Positions 46,672 to 58,372 of a stretch of 64,000 nt of DNA are shown in pieces (within the stretch, counting starts at the first letter, position 1; each line of letters opens with the position of its first letter). Under the pieces are notes generated by a model. The model was not told the DNA's origin. It made no database searches and saw only the letters and a program-made list of their open reading frames with translations. Source of the stretch: Centropus unirufus (taxonomy: Eukaryota > Chordata > Aves > Cuculiformes > Centropidae); contig VYZI01000105.1 in assembly GCA_013397695.1 (NCBI GenBank), positions 1,988,104 to 2,052,103 of the forward strand, read 5' to 3'. A program made the position numbers and the translations under genes.

Positions 46672-48096
46672 AAATACCGTGAAGCAGATGCCTGAGCTAA
46701 TGCTATCTAAGATAACCCTAGAACCACAACCAGTAGGGCCTTACCTCTATCTTCCTCCCCATATGTTAGAGGGAGGAATTATTATCTGCAGTACCACACC
46801 ACATCATGATGATTAATATTTCTACACTCATATATACCCATCAGCATGGTTGGAGCTGCCCTTTAGTCTTTGTATCAGGATCACTCTAGGAGATGTGGTC
46901 ACTAGGAGGAATCATGAATGCAAAGTAGAGAGTATTGCATTGAATAACAAATATAAGAAGGAGCCTCATGTTCGAGCCCTCATCCCCAGCTCGGGAAATG
47001 GCCAACCACTTACACGTTAACATGAGTTAGGAATTTGGTCCTGCTCCACAAGCATCGGTCTAATGGAGTCCTACTGGAGAACAGCTGCAACTGCAGCTCC
47101 TGGCAGTGCTCTCCTATAGGACCCACATGCCCTGTCAAGAGCTCTTTCCCTCTTGCCTTACCTGATGGTGACTATGCTACGATTATCACAAGGAAATCCC
47201 AAGATCCATGGACTGAACTTCAAGACTCTTAATTTTATTCTTAGTTTTGTTTCTGCCAGTGGGGTGACCTTAGGCAAATTTTTTACTGTTCTGTTCCTCA
47301 ATTTCCCAGTGTGTACAGTGGAGAAAAACAACACTAAATTTCCTTCTCTTCTGTCTCTCTATCCTGCAGGGTAATGCCCTTATCACTTTCCAGCCCTATC
47401 AACAGACCTGCTTTCTCCACAGGTGCAAGTTACCTTTCCTCTCAAATTATCTCACCAATTAACACCATAAAGATAACTTAGAGCTATTTTGTTCTCAGTT
47501 GTTCTTATGTTCAAGCCTGCTGCTTCAGTTTCAGACCTAATGAGGGGCTTATGTGCTTGAGAGCTCGATGGTGTTCTCCAGCTGCATCTGTTGGCCTCAT
47601 AAAAAATATTCCTTGCCTTGCAAACCTTGCATCTTCACTAAAATGCTTTAGGATAAGCTCTTGAGGAAGACCGACTATGATTACACGACCTTGTGCAGCT
47701 GACCCATAATTAATATGCTCATCAGAACGTTATTGAGACAGAACATTTGGATGGCTGAGGTCACAAAGAATGGGAGACAGTCCCAGACCACATCCAATAA
47801 TTGGCCCTTTTAAATCATTCTTCTTTTTCTCTGTATATCCTGGCTCTGCTAAATGTATTCCAGAATGGTTCCTATATATGTCTCCACAGACTTGTTTCCA
47901 CAGACTTTTTATTGGGTTTTTTAATCTTTTTCTGCTGTCTTTTGGTGAGTCTAAGATGCTGCCCATCATGTATTTTATTCAGCTTATAGGAGAAGAATGC
48001 ATTGAGAATTGCAATTTCTAGTAGCATATCACATCTGAACTTACTGTACAACTCAAGGAAATCCATCAGTTTTGCTTATTTGGGAATCATACTGTC
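46672..48096. other. 1.4-kb interval with a MIR-like relic
   Basis: Besides the SINE remnant at 47250-47375, no gene or repeat is seen. Overlapping open frames at 47730-48066 carry no motif. Confidence 0.45.
47250..47375 (+). mobile_element. Probable MIR-family SINE relic
   Basis: GGGGTGACCTTAGGCAAATT, TTCCTCAATTTCCCAGTG and, after a gap, CCTGCAGGGTAATG follow the order of the MIR core (GTGTGACCTTGGGCAAGTCA..CCTCAGTTTCC..GCAGGGTTG). The match is imperfect but spans the characteristic landmarks. Confidence 0.6.
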
Positions 48097-48272
48097 ATAA
48101 AAAGGTCTGGGTTGGAGGGGAACTTAAAGATCATCAAGGTCCAAGCCCATTGCCATGGGCAGGGACATCTTCCATTGTATCAGAATGCTCAAAGCCCCAG
48201 CCAACCTGGCCTTGAACTCCTCTATGGACAGAGCATCCACAGCTTCTCTGGGCAACCAATGCCAGTGGAACT
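48097..48272 (-). mobile_element. CR1 3'-end fragment, type A
   Basis: AAAAAGGTCTGGGTTGGAGG, AACTTAAAGATCATCAAGGT and GGCCTTGAACTCCTCTATGG, ending near CAACCAATGCCAGTGG. The reversed tail has decayed to TGTCATAAAA. Confidence 0.93.
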
Positions 48273-48862
48273 CCAGAAACAGCTTATCCAGATTATATCT
48301 GATAGTTTTTTTCGCAGCTGTGAAGCAGGTATTAAGTAGGCTGTACCCTGTGTTTTCCACTGTCCTTTCTTAGAAGTTAAGCAATGAACAAAACAAATCA
48401 GAATTCAAAGTAAAATTCACAGTGAATAAACCAATTGAATGAATTTCAAATACTCCTATTTTAAGATCTTGTTATGTTTTTGCAATGTTTGAACACTTTT
48501 TAATGTCTTTATTTTCAGGAGCATTAGCCGGAGCATCTCTGCTAGAGCATTCATGGGGGAACACTTTCAACCAAGTGAGTTGCCTGGATTTACCCTGGCT
48601 TTACCCTTACTCAACCTCCAAGAGGCAGCATGCTGGCAAAGCAAGAGAAGTGATTGTCCAGTCAGCCTCAGGATCAACTCTCCATGACAGAACCATGCAC
48701 TCAAGGCAGTGGAAACTGGGTACTCACAGATTACCCATCAACAACTGTGAGCTACTAGTGTAGCACTCTAAATCACTTCAGGTGATGAGATGGAGCAGAA
48801 ATTGTGATGTGTTTGCAAATGTGCTTTTCTGATGTGTTCAATACCCAGTTCCTCTTCTCTCT
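48273..48862. other. Spacer with a weak exon candidate
   Basis: No interspersed repeat. The exon-like signal is listed at 48519-48574. Confidence 0.35.
48519..48574 (+). other. Weak candidate 56-nt internal exon
   Basis: TTTAATGTCTTTATTTTCAG immediately upstream is a good acceptor, and CAA|GTGAGT at the right is a good donor. Two of three frames are open; one reads 'ALAGASLLEHSWGNTFNQ'. No protein family is recognised and no partner exon is found. A long non-coding RNA exon would fit as well. Confidence 0.2.
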
Positions 48863-48957
48863 AGTGGGAGGTGTGTCCGCCCATGACAGAGTGTTTGAAA
48901 CTAGACGATCTTTAAGGTCCTTTCCAATGTAAACCAATCTATGATTCTATTCTATGA
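48863..48957 (+). mobile_element. CR1 3'-end fragment, type A
   Basis: AGTGGGAGGTGTGTCCGCCC and GATCTTTAAGGTCCTTTCCA followed by ATCTATGATTCTATTCTATG. Only the final 95 bp are present. Confidence 0.92.
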
Positions 48958-50394
48958 ATTGCCTTGAATGTTGGCAGCATCGTAAACAGCTCAAAGAGAA
49001 CTATTTTGAAGGTGATTGTTGTCGATTTTCTTAATTTATTAAATAAGAATTATAGGCACGGTCTTTTTTTCTTGTGTCCAACCCTATATATACAGGGCAA
49101 AATTACACCACTATCTAGTCTCTCTGAGTTTTGGATGGGCAGTCTGGCTGCAATCCATCAGGGCTTTCCCAGTGTCTCAGCTCCACAGTCCCCTGCTAGC
49201 TTTCTGGCAGAGCTCAAGGTAGAGTTGTTTAGAAGAGAAATTCCACTAGACTTAAATCCTTCAGCCCAAAGAATGTCAGAGTTCACACTTCTCCCCATAC
49301 CTGTTCTTCATGCAGACATTCCTGCTCCATCCATTCTCTATGAGAGCAGTCTGGCAGGGAGCATACTCATCACTCCACCATTAATTAATACCTACTGCCT
49401 GAAAAAGTACAGTGCTGGCCACCATTTCTGAAGAGCCTGCAATACTGCCAACAGGTTTATAGCTCCCAGCTGTGATTTAGAGGGGGGACACATACTCTCA
49501 GCTACATCCTTAAAATCCACATGGAGGCCAAAGAAGAGCAATAGCACTGCCAACACAAATCCCTTGGCAAATGCATTGGGCCAAATTCTCTACAGAGAAC
49601 CCAATCACTGCTACTGCTCTATATCCTTAAAACAACAGGCATTCCCTTAAGTAAAATCCCCAAAGAATCCTGGTGAAATAAATAACTTCCTGCTCTTCAG
49701 GAGAAGGTAGAAGAAATCCAAATAGTTCTTCCTGTTTGATCCTGGTCTCTAATTCTTCCAGTCTCACCCAAGGAGGATCCTTTCATAAGGTCATGCACTT
49801 TAAAATAGAGGGAATGAGACATCTCTTGCCCTGGATCTTGTCTGCTGCTGAGGCCATTCCCTAGAGCTTCAGGAAAATACAACAGTAACAGCATCAACAA
49901 AACCACAAAAATAAATTGAATGAGAAGAAAGAATTTATACCCAGGAAGAGAAAATTCTCCTTCCTTAAGGAAGGGTGTAACTCATTTTAGGGAGTCACCA
50001 CGTGAACACGAGAAGGAAATAGGCTTGGATTAACTCAAGGAAAAGCTGTCCAACACAGTCTGAAATCCCAAGCTACTATATAGTCACATTTCGTAGAAGA
50101 AGGAGCACCTTGAACAGAAATATCTTCAGCTGATTGCAGCCCTATTGCGAGTAAAAGTTGTTTGGAATCTTAATTGGACAGGTTACTGAAAAATTGCCTT
50201 TGGGCAATTTACTGGTCAAAAGGATTGTCAAGATCACCAAGAAGATGTTCAAGGCATAGCCAGGGTCCCAGGCTCTGTGCAGCTTTATTGGATCCTGTGG
50301 GAGATTGAAAAGAATCTCTGGATCTGACATGGCTTAGGTGGGAATAAGTGATTTCTTTCTTCATTGTACAGCATCTCACTTTTTTAAACAGTCA
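48958..50394. other. 1.4-kb interval, holds the longest non-repeat open frame
   Basis: The plus frame 48964-49431 (155 codons) is the longest outside CR1. It starts within bases of a CR1 tail. It shows no signal peptide, repeat or known motif, and AT-rich DNA of this length can give one such frame by chance. No other feature is seen. Confidence 0.4.
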
Positions 50395-50448
50395 TATCAT
50401 AGTATCATAGAATCATAGAATCGCTAGGCTGGAAAAGATCATGAGCAG
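50395..50448 (-). mobile_element. CR1 3'-tip fragment, probably type B
   Basis: A good reversed tail, ATCATAGAATCATAGAATCG, then CTAGGCTGGAAAAGATCATG, after which homology is lost. Confidence 0.8.
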
Positions 50449-50594
50449 TAATTTTGTTTATTGCAGCCTCAGAGTTAAGTATTATTGATTTTATCAACTT
50501 CCACACATAACTTTTGGCTTAATTTTCCATCTTATATAGGTAACCTCCCTCACCAGTCCTTCAAACATTTCCACCTATGGAAGGTAGGTAAACA

Positions 50595-51122
50595 AATCAC
50601 AGAATCACAGAATAATAAGCATTAGAAGAGACCCTAAAACCTTAACATTACCCAGCCTGGCCTTGAACACTGCCGGGGATGGGGTATCCACAATTTCTTT
50701 GGCCCTTGCAGTAAAAATTTTCTTCCTAATATCTCATATAAATCTCCCCTTTTTCAGCTTAAAAGCATTCCCTCTTATCCTGTCACTTCAATCCCTGATA
50801 AAGAGCTTTCCCCAGCTTTCCTGTAAGCCCCCTGTACTGGAAGGCTGCCACGCGATCTCCCTAGAGCTTTCTTTTCTCCATGCTGAACAACACCAACTCT
50901 CTCAGCCTGTCCTCATAGCAGAGGTGCTCCAATCCCTGGATCGTCTTCATGGCCTCCTCGGGAAACTCCCAAACAGCTTCATGTCCTTCCTGTGCTGACG
51001 ACTCAAGAACTGGACACAGGACTCCAGGTACAGCCCCAAGGGAGTGGGGTAGGGGTTGAGAATCTCCTCCCTCGATCTGATGCTCACGGCTCTCATGCAG
51101 CCCAGGATACAGCTGGATTTCT
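50595..51122 (-). mobile_element. CR1, type A, 5'-truncated
   Basis: AATCACAGAATCACAGAATA is the reversed tail. CAGCCTGGCCTTGAACACTG, TTTCAGCTTAAAAGCATTCC and TGCTCCAATCCCTGGATCGT follow. The minus frame 51253-50861 reads 'EFPEEAMKTIQGLEHLCYED' and 'RLRELVLFSMEKRKL'. The pre-tail is partly lost (GAAGAGACCCTAAAACC). Confidence 0.94.
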
Positions 51123-51649
51123 AAGATGATCTTTTTACTCCGGGACATAAGGGGCTTATGCCAGCAAAATGCAAGTAGTTTTTTAGTCAAGCTTAGGCCT
51201 CCTTGACCTTCGCACAGACAAAAAGGAGACATAAGTCCCAATTGCAGACACATTCATAAATATTTATTCTCCAATACAGACTATGCAAACATTACTGTGT
51301 TTGGTTTGGTTTGTTATTTTCTTCTAAATATTTTGGCAAATTTGATGTGGATTCACAGTTTCAAAGTTGGGTCTTGAAAGCCAGGATGTGTTGGCAGTTC
51401 AGAGGAATAAAAAGGAAAAGGAACACTGAAAAAACAGCCATATAAACCCCTAGTTTCAGCAGAAAAATATTTGACCTTTTGTACAAGCAAATTTCTCTCT
51501 CATGAAGAGGTCCTTTACCAACCACCAGACATTGTAGATGTATGGACAGATGGATTACCAGTCTAGTGATAGAAATCCATCCACCCAGATACAGAAAGTA
51601 TTCTTTTGAACAGAGAAATATGAACTTAAACTAGGTTAAACCTAGTTGC
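51123..51649. other. Spacer with a short palindrome
   Basis: Includes GGTTTGGTTTGGTTTG-like repeats at about 51300-51315 and the palindrome at 51629-51647. No gene is seen. Confidence 0.4.
51629..51647. repeat. Perfect 19-nt palindrome at a CR1 edge
   Basis: AACTAGGTT and AACCTAGTT are separated by one A. It lies directly before the 5' truncation point of the next CR1. Confidence 0.75.
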
Positions 51650-51930
51650 CCTGATGTGGGTGTCGGTCTCGCCTCCCAAGTAACTGGTGATGGAGTGAGA
51701 GGAAATGGCCTTAAATTGCGCTAGAGGAAGTTTAGGTTGGATAAGGAAAAGGTTCTTCACTGAAGAGGTTATCAAACATTGGAACAGAGAGGTGGTAGAT
51801 GGCCCATCCATGGGAACATTTAAAGTCAGGGCTCTAGCAATCTGGTTTGGTTTAAGACGTACCTGCTCACAGCAGAGGGGTTGGATTAGATGACATCCCT
51901 TCCAAACCAAACCATTCCTTGATTCTATGG
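51650..51930 (+). mobile_element. CR1, mixed B/A character, 3' part
   Basis: GATGTGGGTGTCGGTCTCGC, CTCCCAAGTAACTGGTGATG and CTTAAATTGCGCTAGAGGAA are ORF2 words of type B copies (compare 27480-27535). The end, CATCCCTTCCAAACCAAACC, is closer to type A. It may be an intermediate subfamily. Confidence 0.88.
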
Positions 51931-52110
51931 AGACTCATTTAAGACTTTGGAAGAGAATACGTGTTCCCAGGGGAAATCAAACACATCTGCTGCTCCTTTG
52001 CAGAGATCTACATATACACACACACCACTGTGGTGTCTGGTAAACCTGACAGGGTTACAGGGAAGATGGATCAAAGAAATGAAAACAAAAAAAATAAAAA
52101 TGGATCTATT

Positions 52111-52556
52111 AGAATAAGTTCAGAGGAGGTCAAAAAGATGATCCGAGGGCTGAAGCACCTCCCATACAAGGACAGGAGAAGAGAAGACTCCAGGGAGAAT
52201 TCATAGCAGCTTTCCAGTGCTGAAAGAGGCTACAGGAAATCCAGGAAAGGGCTCTTTATCAGGAAGAACAGCAATAGGATGAGGGGAATGGTTTTCAGCT
52301 GAAAGAGGGGAGATTTAGACATACGGAAGAAATGTGTTCCTATAAGGGTGGTGACACACTGGCACAGGTTGTCCAGAGAAGTGGTGGATGCCTCCTCCCT
52401 AGAGGTGTCCAAGACCTGGTTGGGTGAGGCTTTGAGCAACCTGATGCAGTGGAAAGTGTCCCCACCCATGGAGAGGTCAGGGGAGGAGGGGTGGAACTGG
52501 ATGGGCTTTAAGGTCTTTTCCAACCCTAAAACATTCTATGATTGTATTCTAATATA
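52111..52556 (+). mobile_element. CR1, type A, with an internal deletion
   Basis: AATAAGTTCAGAGGAGGTCA and GATGATCCGAGGGCTGAAGC start the copy. At about 52182 the phrase CTGAGAGAGTTGGGGTTGTT with its flanks is missing, so ACAAGGACAGG joins AGAAGAGAAGAC directly (about 35 bp lost). The 3' end is intact with GGCTTTAAGGTCTTTTCCAA and AACATTCTATGATTGTATTC. Confidence 0.94.
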
Positions 52557-53308
52557 TAAGACCATATATAAAGCCAGGAGGCAAGACGTATAACCCTGCT
52601 AAAGAACTCTAAGAAGCCATATTCATTAAAAAAATAAAGATCCATAAAGCTAAGCCTCATACTTAATACCTTACTTAAAATGAAACTGTGAATTTACTTC
52701 TTTTCCATCCTTCTACAGAGAGAGGAGCAAAAGCAAAGGCTTCTCAAGCCTGTATGATAAATTGCACATAGTTAGAGCAGGCAAGGTATTTATAAGTTGT
52801 GGTTAATAAAGAAGTTTGTCAAAGACAGTGTAATTACCAGACAGTTTGGGGGCCTGAAAACAGAGTTGTTAAAAGAAAAGGTAGGAAAAAAAGCCAGAGG
52901 TGAAACGAAAAGAGAAAATTCCCAGGGACATATGTAAAAGGAAGTGGCTTTCAATCTGAACTGGTGTCTCAGCCCTCTTTACATAGAACAAGTATATAAG
53001 AACAGGACATTATGTCCAAGGAGAGTAATAAATACCTGTATTAGTGGGAATACATAACAGCAATGAAAAGCCAGAAGGTATGGAAGATGTCCCTCTCCGT
53101 TGTCTGAGGGTGTGTTTATTGAAGACAACATTTGAGTTGCATCCTTAGAAAAGTCAAATGGAACTTAGGCATACATTCAAAGCTAAGTACATCCTAAAGT
53201 GTTTTGCCAGTTGTAATCCTTAGGTTATTAAAAAGCCACCTTTGAGGCACCATCTCAGAGCAATGCTTAGGCTGCTTTATCTAAGGCTGGAGGTTTGGGC
53301 TGAGACTA
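52557..53308. other. Spacer, nothing recognised
   Basis: AT-rich sequence between two CR1 copies of different type. No exon is seen. Confidence 0.4.
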
Positions 53309-54030
53309 ACCTTATGAAGTTTAACACAGTCAAATGCAGACGAATAACCCTATGTACAAGTTAGTAGGTGACTGGCTGGAAAGAAGCTCTGTGACGAAGG
53401 ACCTGGGAGTCTTGGTGGACAACAAACTAACCATGAGACAGCAACATGCCCTCATGGCCAAGAAGGCCAAGTGTATGCTTGGGTGCATGGAGAAGAGTGT
53501 AGCAAACAGGCCGAGGGAGGTTCTCCACTTCTACTCCGCCCCAATGAGGATCCATCTGGAGTTCTGTGTCCAGTTCTGAGCTCCCCAGCTCTAAAAAGAC
53601 AAAGAACTGCTGAAGAGAGTCAGTAGAAGGCCAGGAACTTGATGAGGGGACTGAAGCTTCTATCTGAGAGCCCTGAGACTGTTCAGTCTGGAGAAGAGAA
53701 GATTGAGAGGGGATCTTAATAATGTTTATAGGTATCTAAAGGATGGCTGTCAAGAACAGGGGGCTGAACTTTTTCCAGTGGTGCCCAGTAAAAACACAAG
53801 GGACAACTGGCACTAACTGGAGTACAGGAAGTTCCGCCTTAACATAAGGAAAAAGGTCTTTCCTGTGAGGGTGATGGACCACTGTAACTGGCTGCCCAGG
53901 GTAACTGAGGACTCCCCTTCTCTAAAGGTGTTCAAAATTCACCTGGATACATTCTTGTACAACCTGTTAGGACTGGGTGAACTCCAGAGATTCCTTTCAG
54001 CCCCCACCATTCTTTTATTCTGTGATCAGA
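53309..54030 (+). mobile_element. CR1, type D, long copy
   Basis: ACCTTATGAAGTTTAACACA, GAAGGACCTGGGAGTCTTGG (the K-D-L-G-V-L-V motif) and GGAAAAAGGTCTTTCCTGTG belong to ORF2. The plus frame 53334-53579 reads '[20 protein letters not shown]' and the frame 53865-54131 reads 'MDHCNWLPRVTEDSP'. The 3' end is TTTCAGCCCCCACCATTCTT with a decayed tail. Words such as CACTGGCACTAACTGG are not found in type A copies. Confidence 0.93.
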
Positions 54031-54519
54031 AATGCCAGCTGTGGGTGAGCTCAGCTACCGTGAGGCTTCCCACAAGCAGTAATTCCAGAAAGAGTCAATC
54101 ATATGCCTTGGCCAAGCTCCAGGCCAGATGAGCACTTCCTTCAACCCTGAGTCTTATAATGATCAACACAGGAATGGCACCCTGTCCTGAGCAGCCAGGC
54201 AGCATTGCTGTTAAGAATTCCTCCTGTTTAACCCTATAAGGAGGCTGCATTTCAGCACAGAGGGAAAGTAATCACTGTGTATTTTGCACCTTATGAACTC
54301 TGAATGCAAGGCCAAGTTTGGAGGAAGCCCCTGCAATTATATTCCTGATATGCTTTATCATTCAGCTGATGGAGTCCTACCAGGAAAAGTATCAAGTAAT
54401 GCCTTTACATCTGGTTTACATGGATTTCTCTTTGAAACCTTTACAGATTCGTTCAAACCATCAGACTTGTTTACTCCATTCCCAATAGGTGTCTTTTGAA
54501 GACTGAATTTATTTTTTTT
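54031..54519. other. Spacer, nothing recognised
   Basis: Non-repetitive sequence. A 71-codon open frame at 54284-54499 is without motif. Confidence 0.4.
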
Positions 54520-54860
54520 TCTTTCAGTACAGATTCTTTTCCTATTATACAGTCTAAACCTCCCCTGGCTCAACTTGAGGCCACTTCCTCTCATCCTATC
54601 CCTTGTTACTCAGCAGAAGAGAACAGCACCATCCTCGGCACAACCTCCTTTCAGGCAGTTGTAGAGAGCAATAAGGTTTTCCCTCAGCCTCCTCTTCTCC
54701 AGGCTAAACAATCCCAGTTCCCTGAGCCGCTCCTCGTAAGACTTGTTCTCCAAACCCTTCAGCAGCTTTGTTGTCCTCCTCTTGACACGCACTTGGTAAC
54801 TCAATACCTTTCTTGAACTGTGGGGCCCAAAACCAAGTACATTTGCTCTTGCCACACTTC
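54520..54860 (-). mobile_element. CR1, type B-like ORF2, 3' tail missing
   Basis: The minus frame 54855-54610 encodes '[20 protein letters not shown]' and '[20 protein letters not shown]', closely following CR1 ORF2. At the left the element starts within ORF2 (reversed ACAGTCTAAACCTCCCCTGG) with no pre-tail or octamers, so its 3' end has been lost. Confidence 0.93.
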
Positions 54861-55962
54861 ATTTGCAAATGGACCCAATATTTACTTCACTTGGATGGCA
54901 CTGGTATAAAGGGGTAAATATTTGGGAAGTGCTCTAAAATCTCTCAGGCACAAATAAAACACCTTCTTTCCCGATATACCACTAAGCCAAGATGGTCAAA
55001 CAGTCTGGCTACTGCTACTCCAGCCTGGTTCAATATGCAAGCAGGAGTCACCCCAATTAGTAGACTGTAATTGTTGCTTTCATAACCAAAAAGCCTCAGT
55101 TCACTTTAAAACAACCTCTTTTTGGCAAGCATTGGGCTATTTTTATGCTTTTAAATTAAGCAGAGTTTAGGGATGCGTTCTGTACTGGAAGACAATCATC
55201 TCTCCTGACCCTTGAAAGGTTTTAGCTGGTTTGAGAAAAAAAAAACAAATGGAGGATTACAAATAACAGATTGTTAAAGTTTCTTACAGAAAACATTAAT
55301 CACAAACAAAATAAAACAAGGATACACAATGATGTATGGAAAAAGACAAATAATAGTTCAAAATTACAAGTAGCACAATTTTATGAACATCGTAAAAGAA
55401 GAACCTGTTGCTGCTGAAAATCTCATGGGTCTTACATTGTTAAGAAAAAATACCAAGTGGTCAGATATTTTAGGTTAAATCATATGAAAGCTGCTGGGGT
55501 TCAAATAAGAGGAAGTGTGAGTCTGGGAATCACACATGGGAATCACAGCATGTCCAGGGCACAAACTGTCTCTTTTCCTGCAATCCTTAACAAAAAGTTG
55601 CATTATCACAAAATAGTAACTATATGTACTTAATTTATATCCTTATTTGTAGGCAACATCTATAAAAAAAAATAACCTAATTTTTATAGTCAGTGGTTGT
55701 CTAAATGAGCCTGATTTTGATGGAAAATTCATTTTTTCTGCCCCTCTTGCCTGTGCCCATTTCTTTTGAGCTCTCTTCCCTTGATGTCTCTGTTTTTATT
55801 ATCTTAGGCTAAAAACCTTATCTTATATGACTCTGCAAAATTTTATCTGTCCTGCTACATCCCTGCCAGCATAAATTTCCAGTAACTTCCTATCTATTCT
55901 TTAAATTTAAGATTAGCCTCTATTTCAACAGTCACACAACACAGTGTAACAAATAGAGCTAA
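54861..55962. other. 1.1-kb AT-rich spacer, no gene seen
   Basis: An A run lies at about 55228-55237. No exon or interspersed repeat is recognised. Confidence 0.45.
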
Positions 55963-56661
55963 ATTATAGAATTATAGAATCATAGAATGGTTTGTTTTGG
56001 AAGAGACCTCAAAGACTCTCTAGTACCAACCTCCATGCCAAAGGGCAAGGACACCTTCCACAAGATCATTACGCAAAACTTCATCCAATCTGGCTTTAAA
56101 AACCTCCAGGGATGGGGAACCCATGACATACCTTGACAATCTGGACCAGAGCTCCACCACCCTCACAGGAAAACATCTCTTCCTAATATCACGTCTAAAT
56201 TGAATGTCTTTCAGCTGAAAACTGTTATGCTCATCCTATCCCTGCACTCCCTGATAAAAAGCCCCTCCCCATCTTTCCTATAGGCCCTATTCCACTGCTG
56301 GAGGGCTACTACAAGGTCTTCCTGGAGTCCTCCAGGCTGGACAGACCCAGCTCTCTCAATCTGTCTTTGCACTGGAGGTACTCCAACTCCCAGATCATCT
56401 TTGTGGCCTCCTCTGGACTCATTCTAATAGATCCATGTCCTTCCTGCACTGAGGACTCCAAAACTGAATGTGGTGCTCCAAGTGAGGTCTCATGAGAGTA
56501 CAGTAGAGGGACAGAGTCCCCTCCCTCACCCTTCTGGTCACACTTCTGGATGCAGCCGAGGATACAGTTGGCTTTCTGGGCTGCAAGCATACATTGTCAG
56601 CTCATGTTGAGTTTCTCATCCACCAACACCCTCAGGTCCTTCTGTTTATCCTTGTCCCAAA
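55963..56661 (-). mobile_element. CR1, type A, long copy
   Basis: AAATTATAGAATTATAGAAT and CATAGAATGGTTTGTTTTGG open the reversed end. The minus frame 56590-56309 encodes '[20 protein letters not shown]' and 'ATKMIWELEYLQCKDRLREL'. The copy reaches TCATCCACCAACACCCTCAG, upstream in ORF2, and stops at about TCTGTTTATCC. Confidence 0.96.
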
Positions 56662-57903
56662 TGTTCTGTGCAGTTGGAACTTAGTATGGGCCAGGGACTA
56701 TTTCCAATAGCTTTGATGCAGTCCCCCTACTTGGGAGGGTAAAAGAATCTGTCGTTTGCTCATCCAGTACTTGCCCATTTATCTTAGTGGTTAAATAACT
56801 AAAAGCAAATGCAAATAAAACAAACAGAAAAAAAAACTCCTTGCAAGGATTTTTAATTTAATAAGAGAGATACAAACACTGCTTTTCAAAGCAATGTCAC
56901 TTTGTCATTGGAATTTTTAAAAAGGTTGCCATGGCTTCAGAAATGAATGGTCAGATGAAAACATCACACTGCAGTGCCTCAGTTCTTACAGAATTTATGT
57001 TAACCCCGCTGGCACTGCAGTGAGAGCAATACCTCACCTTTGGCAAAAGAAATCTCTTTTACAAAAGGCTTCCAAATTTGAACTGAAGACCTCAGTGAAA
57101 AGATACTCATATACCTATTGGAGCTGATCTAGAAAGAAGCAAAAACAAGCAGCAGTGGTCTACAAAATGGGGCATGGAAGGAAAGAGAAAAACTACTGAG
57201 GTTATTTAGTCTCAGAAGGAGCAGATGTGAGGCTGAAGATAAGCAAAGGTTTTGTAGAGGATAACGTAGCACCAAAAAAAAAAAAAGCATAAAAGGCTGA
57301 AATCCAGGGAGAAATCCATAAAGACAAGTCTTTCATCAAAAAGCAGACTGGTGTGGATGCCCCCTCTTGCTTATGAAGACACAAAGCCTCAAGTAGCCAA
57401 AATTAGAGGAATATTGTGGGAGAAAGCAGTCTCTCGGCTTTTTGTCTTATAATCTTTCCCTGTACAATGACTTCGGGCCAATGTCAGCGGCAGCATGTGA
57501 ACCAGATGGACGTTTTTATCTGACCAGAGACAGCCTTTCTCCTCTTCCTAAGCAGCAGGAGCTCCACAACTTCATGGGTGGTTCCCTCCAATGGCTAATC
57601 AGTCCTATTGCTAAAAATAGCTATTGCTTATTCGTGCTAAAATAATTCCAGTTATTATAATAATAGAAAATTATTTCAAACCAGACTGTTATGCTCCTGA
57701 CCTTGCTTTCTGCAGTGAACAAGAATTTGCCAAGGTCCATCCAATGTGAACCATCAAAATGGGAGAAACAGATGCCTGAACTCCTGACTTCTTTTTTTTT
57801 TTTTTTTTGTTTCCATGCAGGGTTTTGCAGGGTTTGTGGACAGCAAAGGAGGAAAAGCATCCATTACCTTTTCTTTATCTTTTCCCTTACCACCTATTAT
57901 TTT
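56662..57903. other. 1.2-kb interval with a 17-T run, no gene seen
   Basis: 57792-57808 is 17 T followed by GTTTCCATGCAG, an acceptor-like context, but no donor or recognisable coding sequence follows. An A run lies at about 57274-57285. Around 57170-57230, ACTACTGAGGTTATTTAGTC faintly recalls old CR1 but is too weak to call. Confidence 0.45.
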
Positions 57904-57960
57904 CATAGATTCATAGAAATGTTTAGGTTGGAAAAGACATTTAAGATCATCAAATAAAAC
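57904..57960 (-). mobile_element. CR1 3'-tip fragment, probably type B
   Basis: ATAGATTCATAGAAATGTTT and AGGTTGGAAAAGACATTTAA with GATCATCAAATAAAAC. Under 60 bp. Confidence 0.8.
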
Positions 57961-58372
57961 TGTAAAAGAAGACCACCTGTATCATCCTTTATATTTTCTT
58001 GGCATTTTCTTTGGTGGTTTTATCATTGCTCTTTTGGTTTGTTTTTTTTTGTTTGTTTGTTTCAGTTTTTCACCTCTGGGTGCTGTTCTTATAATTCTGT
58101 AAGGCTTAACCTCCTCTATGGAAATAAGGCTTAGACAGCTGCCCTGCTTGTTCATCCCTCTATCCATCCACCTGTCAGCCCATGCGTCTGGCTATGACCC
58201 AGCCCAGGTTCAAACAAATTAAATGAGAAACGGCTCAAAGATCTAGATGTGCTCTGCTTTGTGAAAATTGGTCCAACAGAGGAGAAACACCAAAATGTCA
58301 AAGGGATGTCAGTTCCTCAGCCACTGTTCAAAGCAGCAGCCGACTGTCCAGTCAGAAAATCCATGCCCTGAA
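57961..58372. other. Spacer, nothing recognised
   Basis: Includes a T-rich tract with three GTTT units at 58051-58062. No gene is seen. Confidence 0.4.

Noticed and set aside
46960..46985. tRNA-like B box (GTTCGAGCCC)
   Set aside because: No A box at the right distance and no cloverleaf arms.
47367..47422. 53-nt exon with CTGCAG acceptor and CAG|GTGCAAG donor
   Set aside because: The left part belongs to the MIR-like relic, so the signals are more simply explained by the repeat.
48964..49431. 155-codon plus-strand open frame as a gene
   Set aside because: No motif, family resemblance or splice context. It begins next to a CR1 tail, and its length is within chance for six frames of 64 kb AT-rich DNA.
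57170..57240. Old CR1 fragment
   Set aside because: Only scattered word matches (TTATTTAGTC, CAGAAGGAGCAG) in doubtful order; below what I can support.
57792..57900. Exon after the 17-T tract and CCATGCAG
   Set aside because: The acceptor looks strong only because of the T run. No donor or recognisable reading follows before a stop.
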